NCBI GenBank assembly: GCA_032718475.1
Contig: JAUCBJ010006956.1
Location: forward strand, 1-64,000
Direction: 5' to 3'
DNA: 64,000 nt
From: Nemertoderma westbladi
Lineage: Eukaryota > Xenacoelomorpha > Nemertodermatida > Nemertodermatidae
The translations under genes and the position numbers were made by a program. Shown one piece after another: positions 33,268 to 43,300 of the stretch (its first letter is position 1; every line of letters starts with the position of its first letter). The notes under the pieces were generated by a model. It was not told the DNA's origin. It made no database searches and saw only the letters and a program-made list of their open reading frames with translations.

Positions 33268-35868
33268 CTATTTCTTTCTCTGATACGCCTTTCGTCTCTT
33301 CGCCCGTCGACTCTCATCGATCGCTATGGCTGGTAGAGGAGCGTCCACATCCATCGTGAGTAACGCTTCGGCTTGTCTCCTGGCGGCTCTTCCTTTCGAT
33401 GGCATAGGGATCATGTCGGTTCGTCTTTCCAACTCAGACTTGCGTGTCTCTAGGAACCACTCTCCGTCACCGAACTCCTCTTTATACGAGTATAATCGTC
33501 TAATGACTTCAAATGGACCGAATAATCCGGCGCTCAGTAGCAGATCCACGTAATGGAAAGGTAGCGTGGCCGACGTGTGAAGGCGTTCCGGGAAGGAGAA
33601 ATATCCGCACGCCATCTCCTGCGCGATATTCCGAGCGTTTCTCCGAACCTTGGTCTTTAAGTGGCTGTTTGCGTATGTTTCAAACATGACCATATTTCCC
33701 ATAGCGGTAACGTCTTTGGTTGGACATTTGATATAGCAGCGGGGGCTAGATGAATGTCCACGGAAACCGCACGTGGTGCAGAGGTTATAAAGGATCGGAC
33801 AGACGGAAACATCGTGGCCCGATGTCGCGCAGTATGGGCAATAGAGTATCCCGAGGAGCTGGAGGCATGAATCGGTAACCCGATTCCTTCTGCCGCGTGG
33901 GCACTGCTCCGAACCACAGTCGCCGCATACCTCCAACTGCATCTCTCGACCAGGAAATATCGGAATCGGGACGCCGACGTAGTATTCGAGTCGTCGGTCG
34001 CTCTTCGGAATATTCTCGGTGGTCGGTAGCCCGCGGAATGCTAGGCTTTTGCGTAGTAGGTTCTCGCTCCGATAACCTTCTTTGTGTCCCGCTGGTCTTA
34101 ACTCGGATGACCGTTTCTGGTGGTGGATCCATTCAGTTTGCTCGGCGTACCAACGGGTTAGTCGCATAGGGTCCTGAGGAATGGCGGGTGTAGTAGCCAC
34201 CGCTGGTCGGCGAAGAGGTGCCGGGGTTTTAGACGGAGGGATACCGAGGAGATCGTCGGGGGTCGGCGCATCGCTGGGGCCCTCCTCGATCAGTATCGCT
34301 GCGCGGGTCCGTTGGTGGCTGGTACTCGGAATCTCCGACGACCAATCTTCGCCACCCGGGAAAGGATACGGGGATAACCGTTGGCATATGTCGCCGAAGT
34401 CGCTCAATGCAGCTGTAGTGGCTACCTCCCTCGCGGGGCTACCGGAGCCGCGTGGGGTGTAAACGCCTGCTCTCTTCATCGGTTCGGCTGAGGCAACCCG
34501 TTTGGCGGCCGGTCCATACGCGGCCTCCGGCTCGAGTTGTCGCTTCGGGGTGGAGAGTAGAACACCCTCGTTTAGCCATATCTCTTCCCCTTCCGAGGAG
34601 ATCAGAGGCTCCTCCGCACCGAGAAGTTCGGTAATCGTAGGGATGTCGTAAGGTCCGCTCTCGTCCCAGGAATCGATAACGGCGAGCGTTTTAGTCTCTC
34701 CCGGTGCGATGTTCTCGACCGCTTTGAATGCGTGGTGTATGACCTCGTTCCAGTCGTAGTCGACGAAGGAAAGGGGGACCGCCGTAATAAGGTTATCGAG
34801 AGTTCTACAGATAAACTTAGCGACGGTGTAGCATTCCATAACGACGTAAACGTAGTTCCGTCGATCGGGATTCTCCCATCTTTGGTGTATCGTCCACTTC
34901 CGATCAACGTCCTTCCATCGACCCTCTCGCTCGCTCTTTATTTCTAATCCCGGGTATCCACCGTATATTTTATTATAGTCCCGGAATTTCTGGGGTTTGA
35001 AGTCGATACCGCCGTTGAGCACAGCGAGGTAGCCGATCCCTGATTTCGTCGGTCTCACCTCTTGGAATCCTCGCATGAACTCGGCGAATCGTAACCAGGC
35101 TAGTAGCGTTTGAGTGTCAATGCAATGGCTAAGGGCGTTGAGGTCGTCTCGTCGGTTTCTTCCTGCAGGAGCGTTCGCGTAGTCGTTCCGGACGTCCGCC
35201 TTGATATCCGACCCGATTTTAATGACGTCGAAGTCGAAGAGGATCTTTTGGATTTCCGGAGGCAGCAACCAGATCGCTCCGGCTGCCTGCACTTCCTGTC
35301 TGGGTGTCGGGAATATTCGGCACACCAGTACCAAACCGTCCAGGGTTCCGAGGACGACGACTAAGGATCGACCGTATTCTTTCGCCCCGTACTTTTCCTG
35401 GTAGTCGTCGCGGTTTTGGATAATCGATACGCGTTCCTCTCGAAGCGTCGCCGTACACTCCGACAGGTTTCCCCAGTGGGCGAGGTACGTACTCTTGTCG
35501 TCGACGAAACTTTGACATCTCGCCAACGTAATCGCTTTCGAGGTGGGCGTCGCGTTTCCCTCGTTGTCGTAGATCAAACATCGGGATCTGTAGACGCTCT
35601 GCCGGAACGTTTCCCAAAACGACGAATCGTCCCCTCCGGTTGCCTTTGCGTTCCGAGTTCTTTTCAGTCTCGTACTAGCATCGGCTAACCGGAGGGCTCG
35701 TAGATTCTTAGAATCCGGTCCCTCTCGCCCGGTGAATTTAATGACTCGCACGTTCTCATTTAGCAGGGTGCTCCAATTTGTATCGAAGTCAGGGGATCCG
35801 GGTTGCGAATATTCCAGTAGATCTGTCGTGTTACGTAATTCGCCGATAATTTGGCGATTTGGGTCCAT
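33268..35868 (-). CDS. BEL-2 accessory ORF: zinc-knuckle protein, possible exonuclease-like fold
   Basis: 866-aa ORF in the place where an envelope gene might lie, on the sense strand of BEL-2. I see no signal peptide, transmembrane stretch or other envelope feature. Two CCHC zinc knuckles are clear: CPYCATSGHDVSVC (about 677-690) and CTTCGFRGHSSSPRC (about 696-710), preceded by CGDCGSEQC. The N-terminal third has an order of motifs like the RNase D/WRN 3'-5' exonuclease fold: VVVLGTLDGLVLVCRIF (about 170), then LPPEIQKILFDFDVIKIGSD with IKADV (about 200-225), CIDTQTLLAW (about 247) and YVYVVMECYTVAKFI (about 337). The first motif lacks the usual DxE and the last lacks a clear catalytic Asp, so activity is doubtful. 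The middle (about 430-600) is low-complexity and Pro/Ser rich. It is intact. The exonuclease-like reading is an inference; the knuckles are certain. Confidence 0.75.
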   Translation of the reverse strand: MDPNRQIIGELRNTTDLLEYSQPGSPDFDTNWSTLLNENVRVIKFTGREGPDSKNLRALRLADASTRLKRTRNAKATGGDDSSFWETFRQSVYRSRCLIYDNEGNATPTSKAITLARCQSFVDDKSTYLAHWGNLSECTATLREERVSIIQNRDDYQEKYGAKEYGRSLVVVLGTLDGLVLVCRIFPTPRQEVQAAGAIWLLPPEIQKILFDFDVIKIGSDIKADVRNDYANAPAGRNRRDDLNALSHCIDTQTLLAWLRFAEFMRGFQEVRPTKSGIGYLAVLNGGIDFKPQKFRDYNKIYGGYPGLEIKSEREGRWKDVDRKWTIHQRWENPDRRNYVYVVMECYTVAKFICRTLDNLITAVPLSFVDYDWNEVIHHAFKAVENIAPGETKTLAVIDSWDESGPYDIPTITELLGAEEPLISSEGEEIWLNEGVLLSTPKRQLEPEAAYGPAAKRVASAEPMKRAGVYTPRGSGSPAREVATTAALSDFGDICQRLSPYPFPGGEDWSSEIPSTSHQRTRAAILIEEGPSDAPTPDDLLGIPPSKTPAPLRRPAVATTPAIPQDPMRLTRWYAEQTEWIHHQKRSSELRPAGHKEGYRSENLLRKSLAFRGLPTTENIPKSDRRLEYYVGVPIPIFPGREMQLEVCGDCGSEQCPRGRRNRVTDSCLQLLGILYCPYCATSGHDVSVCPILYNLCTTCGFRGHSSSPRCYIKCPTKDVTAMGNMVMFETYANSHLKTKVRRNARNIAQEMACGYFSFPERLHTSATLPFHYVDLLLSAGLFGPFEVIRRLYSYKEEFGDGEWFLETRKSELERRTDMIPMPSKGRAARRQAEALLTMDVDAPLPAIAIDESRRAKRRKAYQRKK

Positions 35869-37111
35869 ATTTACGATTATATCCGTTACAAATTAGTTCA
35901 GTTAATTATAAGTCCAGAAAGTCTGAAACTATAGCGATAGCAGAATAATTCAGTTTTTTATTTAATTCAGTTTATTAATAACATTGCTATATAGGCATCT
36001 ATCATCTTATTGCTAATACATTCAGCATTTACAGTTACTATAGCTATACATTAATATCCAACCAGTTTTTTATGACTTTTTTGTCCTTTTCTTTTTTCTA
36101 ATTCTTTTCTTTAGACCTTTTTATACCTTTTTTTTTTCTTTTTTCATTTCATTATTATTTCATCTCATTTAATTTATTTCCACATATTTCAACACATTTA
36201 TTTCCACCATTTATTTCACATTTATTTATTTCCACATCATCATTGGGTTTATAGCCCCCCGGCTATCATCATTGGTTATAAGCGCAGCACCAGGGTGCGC
36301 ATCATTTCATTTTCATCAGCATACGCGTCATCATTCAGGTTTATAGCAGAGTTGTCTGATCCTTTTCATCGTTTCCAACTATATTCAATCATTTTCTTTG
36401 GTTAATCTTTGTCGTGGAAGGGGTGTTACGCGGCAATCTGGGATCTACAGCTGGACTCGTTACACCGCCTACGCCCCAAACTGCGCACGTAACGGACAAT
36501 GAAGACGCTGGGAGTGAAGTCACGTGGATGCACCAGGGACCCACCAGAATAACACTCCCAACAACATAAAGCTCAGTCGACGAAGTCATGTGGGATGGGG
36601 TTACGCAACATTCTGGGATCTACAGCTGGACTTGTTACACCGCCTACGCCCCAAAATCCACGCAACGGTCCCACCAGAATAACGCGACTGAGAACATAAA
36701 ACCCTCTATCGTCGAAGTCATGTGGATGCACCATGGACCCACCAGAATAACGGGATAGAGGGGGTGTTGCGCGGCAATCCAGGATCTACAGCTGGACTCG
36801 TTACACCGCCTACGCCCCGAACTGCGCACGCAACGGACAACATAACATACTGCAATGAATACAATGAATTCCACTTCAAATCTTTTCCATTTCCAATAAT
36901 CCAATATCGTAGGTCCTGATGACCAAAATCAGGGTAAACAATGCATAAACGACCCTGCGTCAGTCGAAACATCTGCAGGGTGACGCTGGACTCCACATAA
37001 CACACGAGGAAACACAAATACCATTGCGTGGTTACAGTTGGTTTAAGGGGGTCCATAATTCGTTGTCGATAAATCACAGTTTAAAAGAGTTTGTCAACAT
37101 GATGAGAAGGG
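35869..37111 (-). other. BEL-2 spacer between Pol and the accessory ORF
   Basis: No ORF of note. It holds an AT-rich half (35940-36240) and the tandem repeats at 36416-36880. If the accessory ORF is made from a spliced or subgenomic RNA, the splice acceptor or promoter should lie here; I cannot pick one with confidence. Confidence 0.5.
36416..36880. repeat. Tandem repeat, period about 166-174 bp, three units
   Basis: GGATCTACAGCTGGACTCG followed by TTACACCGCCTACGCCCC recurs at 36441, 36607 and 36781. Each is accompanied by GACCCACCAGAATAAC and GTCGAAGTCATGTGG-like words. Confidence 0.85.
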
Positions 37112-37330
37112 TTACACGGGTTTGTAATTGTCACCAATGTCCACAGCAGGATCTTGAGTAGGGATCTTATCACCTCTCGTAGAATCACCGCTATCATTGC
37201 CTTCAAGAAGGCACAGCCTCTGGATAGGGCGTTGGTAGTGGCCCTTTGCCGTTCGTATCGTCACAGTCCTCGCAAGTCCGTCTTTGCTTGGGTGTATGGT
37301 CACGACCCGCGCCACAGGCCAGTGAACGCG
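37112..37330 (-). pseudogene. Integrase C-terminal tail in a shifted frame
   Basis: Directly past the Gag-Pol stop (37300) another minus-strand frame reads WPVARVVTIHPSKDGLART and RPIQRLCLLE. This is the conserved tail seen intact in BEL-1 as WPLARILALHPGRDG. A single-base-type shift near 37318-37326 separates it from the main ORF. It is either an inactivating indel, a sequencing error, or a frameshift site. Confidence 0.85.
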
Positions 37331-40300
37331 TCTTTGAGATCTTCTTTAACTAGTACCATGTCGCCAATTGCGACGTTCCGGTAGGTGTTGTTCCATTTCC
37401 TCCTGGTCCGGAGGGTTATGAGGTACTCATGGGCCCAAATTCTCCACCAATGCGCTGCCAACGCTTGGGCCTTTTTCCAGTTTGTATGTTTTGTGATCTC
37501 GTTGGGATCCGGGAACATGGTTTCCGGGAGAACGTGGGTTTTGGGTCTCCCCAGTAAGTGGTTAGGAGTGAGGGGCTCCAGGTCTGTGGGGTCGTCGCGG
37601 ATAGGGACAATAGGTCGGTTGTTCAGGGTAGCCGTGATCTCGCAGAATGTTGTGCGGAGGGTGTCATGGGTTACCCGGGTATCGCCTAGAGCGACGCGCA
37701 TGGATCGTTTCACTAGGTCGATCAGTTTCTCCCATACCCCGCTCCTATGGGGTGCTAAGGGGGTCTGGAAGTGCCACTGTATCTGGTGTTCCTTCCAGAC
37801 TTGGGATGCGGTGTTATCGGTAAACCATCCCTCGATCGCCTCTCTAAGTTCTCTTTCTCCTCCCACAAAGTTTGTACCATTATCGGAATACATGTGGCGG
37901 CATGTCCCGTTGTTCGCCACGAACCGACGCAGAGCGTTGATGAATGCGTGTTGTGTCAGATTTACCACGATATCTAGGTAAATTGCCCTAGACCTTAGGC
38001 AGGTGAAGATGGCTCCCCAGCATTTGATGTTGGATCGTCGTTCAATAACCGTGAACGGTCCGAAACAGTCCACTCCGGTGACGTAGAATGGTGGGGAATC
38101 CGCTTGTAGACGGGTGGCTGGTAAGTTGGCCATCTTTTGGGTGATTGGTGGCGCTAGGTAACGTCTGCAGGTGAAGCAACGTTTCAACACTTTCCGGATC
38201 AGTGGCTGGATGTGGGTGATCCAATATCTTTGTCTTATATTAGCTATAATCCAATTCTGTCCTGCGTGGTGGTTGTCCTCGTGACATTGTAGAATTAATA
38301 GCTTAGCTAGTGTCGACGTTCCGGGCAGAAGCGCCGGGTATTTAACCTCATATTCGACCGGGGCGTTTGCCATCCGGGTATTCAGTCGGATCAGTCCGTC
38401 CTCTCCCATCATTGGTCTCAGTTGGTAGACTGGGCTGTCCGGTTTCAACGTTTTGCCCGCACTAAGTTGTTCCCATTCATCGGGGAAACTTTCTTTCTGG
38501 ACATATCTAACAATACACTTCTCCGCGATAATGAGTTCTTGTATATTCCGTTGAACTATCGGTTTGTTGTTTTTCCACCGTAGGAAGTTGCGAAGTGTTA
38601 TAACGTGGTGGACGAGCCGTCTCATGGATGAAGTTCGCTCGATCAACCGATGTAAAGATGCCGCTAGTTGAGTGATCGTCGCGACGTTATAGTGCCTGCC
38701 CGAGTCCTTTGCAGGCTCAGTCAGACAACTATAAATTTCCACCGCGTTGCTTCGATGGATTTTACGGATCTCTATATCGTCCTCGGAGTATTTTCCGCTA
38801 TCGAGCTCGGGGTCGAATCGGGTACTCCATGTTAACTGTGGCTGCCGTAGGAATTCCGGGCCTGTAAGCCAGAGTTTACTTTTACCGAGTTGTTTTGGGG
38901 TGGCGCCTCGGCTTGATAAGTCCGCTGGGTTTTCCTTCCCGTTCACGTGATGCCACTGTTCTCGGCCGGTACACTGTTTAATCTCCGTGGCTCGGTTTGC
39001 AACAAATGTGGTGTGACGCCGTGATGGAGAGTGGAGATAATAGAGAACTATACTCGAATCTACCCAGAAGTGTTGAGATTCTATGGGGATCCGTAGATTC
39101 CGCATGACCATGCGATTCTGTCTTACTGCCCAAACTGCAGCTTGTAGCTCGAGTCTCGGGATCGTTGCTACGAATTCCCCGGATACTGTCTTTGCTTTGG
39201 AGAATAAGAAGCTTGTATCGCTGTTTCCATCGTTACTTAGTCTCCGTAGGAAGGTGACTACGCCAATTCCGGTATTCGAAGCATCCGAAAATGTGTGGAG
39301 CTGGAAGATATCGGTGGGCAATTTATCGAGGAAGAACGGTCTAGGTATCCGCATAAGATGTAGGTGTTCGAGCTGCTCCGTCCATTTTCTCCATTTGACG
39401 CTGAGGTATGGGGGGAGCTCTTCGTCCCATCCCAGTCCTTCTATCCACATTTCCTTAATCAGGTTCATTCCGGCCAAGGTTACTGGAGATATGAAATTTA
39501 GTGGGTCGAAGATGGCGCTTTTTAACGACAAACATCCCCTTTTTGTCATAGGCTTGGGTAGGGGTTTATATTTGAAGATGAATTCGTCTGATTCTATGTC
39601 CCATTCAATCCCAAGTACACGATGTTCCACATCCTCCGAATACATTTTGTTATTTTCCAGCCGGATGTCCTCCGGAAACTTTTCCATAAGTGTTTTGTCG
39701 TGGGATCTGAACTTCACGAGCGGAAACCCTCCTTTCTTCAGACATTCTACCATCCCCATTGCTAGCCGATATGCCTCATCCACATTATCCGCGGCGGCGC
39801 ATCCGTCGTCCACATAGAAGCATCGTTGAATGGTTTCTATGACGGTTGGAGGGAACTCGTTTTCGCACATAGTTGCTGTCCTCTTTAGCATGTCACTGCA
39901 TGCTACCGGCGAGTCCTTAGCGCCGAAGATCCTGACGACCATACGCATTACGTCTACGTCCTTGATCGTGAGTTGGCTAATCTCCTGTTGAGTAAGCGTT
40001 TTATCCGTCCATAGGATACGTAGACAGTCCGAGTCTCTTGGTAACGTACGAACTTGATGAAACATGGCCTTGATGTCACAGGTGAATGCTACCCGGTTTT
40101 CCCTGAACCTGATCAATACGCCGATGAGTGTACTATATATGTTGGGTCCCGTGTAAAGCTGACTGTTTAGGGATTCGCCCTGGTACATAGCGGCAGCATC
40201 ATTTACCACTCGGATTTTCCCACCTTTGCGGGCTTCTACTACATAGTGGGTTGGGAGATAATATGTTCTTTCACCACCTTGCAGTTCATTCCGTGGTACC

Positions 40301-43300
40301 ATTTCTGCTAATCCATCATCGAGATATCCTTGGATTACGGTATTATATTTCTCCTTTATCTCGGGTTGGTCATTCAGCCGGCGTAGAATCCCTTTAAGTC
40401 GCCTAAGTGCCATGCTGGCGTTGTTTGCCATTGGTTTGTTTGGATCCTTCCATAACATAGGTGAACACCAATGTCCGTCTTTAAACGTGGCCTGGTCGAG
40501 AACGTCCATACAATATTGGTCCTCTTCGGATGGGTTTTCGTCCTTTTCCGCGAACTCCTGGGTCTCCAAATTAAAATATTTCGTCATCTCTCGTTGGGTT
40601 TTCTCGGTTTCCAGAAACAAATCCTCGTCAAGATCCGAAGCTGAGCAATAACCCACAGAGGTTACATTCTCTTTAATCTGACATTTAGGAAGGTAGGTAT
40701 AGGTGTCCGTAGTTTCCTCCTTAATGCCGCAGAGTGTCCATCCCATTATTGTTCGTTCAGCATAAAATCCATCATCCTGGTTTATAGATCGAGCGATATC
40801 TCCGGTGGGGATGTGTAGTTCCGGTGTATCAAGTCCGATCAGTAGGGTGATACGGTTCACGTCCAACTGCGGACACCTCAGGTCTACATCGTCTCGGTCC
40901 AATTGTATGAGGGGGGCGTACTCGGCTGATTGTCGGAACCGCACCCGGAGGTCTGTGTGTACCAAGGCGTTCTTGATGGTTAACTTAGCCGTTTCGTAGC
41001 CCTTCATCACTCCTTCCATCTGGAGTTGTACCTCCCCGGACTCTACTTCTCTGTTATCGGTGATGGTTTGTATGGGCCGTTTACAAGGTTCATATTCTAG
41101 GCCGAGTTGCTCGAGGAAATCCCGGTCGATGATGGTTCCGTCAGACCCGTTATCGAGGAACGCGAGTGTCGTCAAAGATTTGCCGACTCCTTGGATCCTT
41201 ACTGGGATTACCTTTGCGAAAACCATGTAGCGGCGATTTATAAGATTAATCGTGGCCGAAATATTGGTTATTTGTGGTGTATCGGTGGAGATTTTAAACG
41301 GGTTGGTTTCTCTCCGTTGGGTTGTCCGGGTTCCTTTGAAGATGTGGTTTGTTTCTCCTCTTCGCCTGGCTTCGATCCGAAAGGGGAGGGTAGTAAAATC
41401 GAAGTTCGCGGGGATGTGGAGGAGCGTGTGATGGCGTTGGTCGTTACAGACAGCACAGCATGATCTTTGGTCGCACTCCCGAACATAGTGACCTGTTCCA
41501 AGACACCGGAAGCATCCTCGGTGTTTCATTATCGCCTCGAAGCGTGGGACGAGTTCGGCGAACTGAAACTTTCTGCAGAATTCCACTTTATGTTTCTCCC
41601 CACAGAAGAGACAGAGTAGGGAATTTGTGGTGCCTTCCCTTTCGGGTGCCCAACTCGCGAGATAACATGCCCATTCCTCGGCGGATGTCGGTTCCTCGTA
41701 GTCTTCGTCGTTGGAATCCTCGGCCATGGTGATGGCCATCGTACTCACTGGTGGGGGGCGGAATCTCGGTTTCGGAGGGGTTATCTTACTCCTGGAGTTG
41801 CTCTCTATTCCGTCCAACTTTGCGAGACTCTGTTTTGAAAACATCGAGTCATTCATGGCTTCGGAGATATCGTCCAGGAATGCCGACATTTCAAGGAAGC
41901 TAGGATCTCGATCTGGATGTCTGCGCCGGAGATCTACACATTTATAAGCCCACTTACTTTGTAGCCATCCGGGGAACTTCTTGGCGATCTGTCGGAGGTT
42001 TAGAATGTTGTTCACCTGGTCCTCCTTATTTAAGGGTTTCAGAGTATAGTAGGCATCCTTCATAGAGTCGGAGAATTCCTGTATGTTCTGTGGGTCCCCT
42101 AGTGATCCCGCGTCCTGTATCAGTCTCTCTAGAGTTTTATTAATTATAGTTCCGGTATTTCCGTATCTTTTATCCAGAGTTTTCCATGCGTCATAGTATG
42201 CCTCATGAGAACCTCCTTCAAAACATGCAATAATTCTGCGTGGTTTGTCACCCAGGTATTGCGATAAATATACCAATTTCTGTGCGTCGGCTATGTCCGT
42301 TGATCCGATCTGCGCAAAGAACCGTTTCTTGAATCTGAGGTAATCGACGGGATCTCCTTCGAAGGTGCGAATCTCCATCTTAGGCATGGCAAGGCGGTTC
42401 TCCAAAGCCCGGATGATGCTGACGTCGTCTGAACTGGAGTGACTCGGAGGGTTATAGTTATTGGCACTCACTCCCATACTTGATGGATCAATAATAGGTG
42501 GAGTTTTAATAATGACGCGGCTACGAGTTTGTGGTGTTGATGTAAATGGGTTGTTCGATCGGGGAGTGGCGTCCCGTTCCGAGTCCTTTTCAGGCTCGTA
42601 CTTGGGTACACTCGCTGTCGTGGTGTTGGATGGGAAATAAGGTTCCTCATTCTTTAGCGTAGCCGGTGGGGGATGGAACACCGGGGCTTGTGCCGATAGC
42701 GTAGACTGTTTGGTAGGCGGGATCTCGGGTTTCGGAGGTTTCGCCGCTGTTGGTGTAAATGACTTTTCTAACTCCGGTACCGGAATTGGTTCATATTCCT
42801 GATCTATATCCCTTTCCCAGTCCTCGTAGAGTTGAATATCTCGTTCTATAAGTGCGGCTTCATATTCTGCGAGTTTTGCAATATCCGCATTCTTTTTGTG
42901 GATGAGAATTGCTTGGGCCTCGGCGTGTTGTTTACGCATTTCCGCTTCCCATTTACGTTGTTCGATCTCTCGTTCGGCCTCTCGTCCGCGTTGTTCGGCC
43001 TCCTGTTTGCGTTGTTCGGCCTGTCGTTCGTCCTCTCGTCTATGTTGTTCGGCCTGCCGTTCGGCCTCCTGTTTACGTTGTTCGGCCTGCCGTTCGGCCT
43101 CTCGTCTATGTTGTTCGGCCTCCTGTTCGCGTTGTTCGGCCTGCCGTTCGGCCGCTTGTTCGGCCTCTCGCTTTTGTGTTTCGGCGGCTAATACATCTTG
43201 CTCGGCTTGCAGTTGAATATACTCATCTTCCATCCGAGCTTTGAGGGCTAATGCCTTCCGTTCTCGCAGTTGGTCTCGGAGTGGCGGCGCCCCTTGAGAA

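Noticed and set aside
33268-35868. Envelope gene call for the BEL-2 accessory ORF
   Set aside because: It has no signal peptide or membrane anchor, and its cysteines form CCHC knuckles rather than an envelope pattern.
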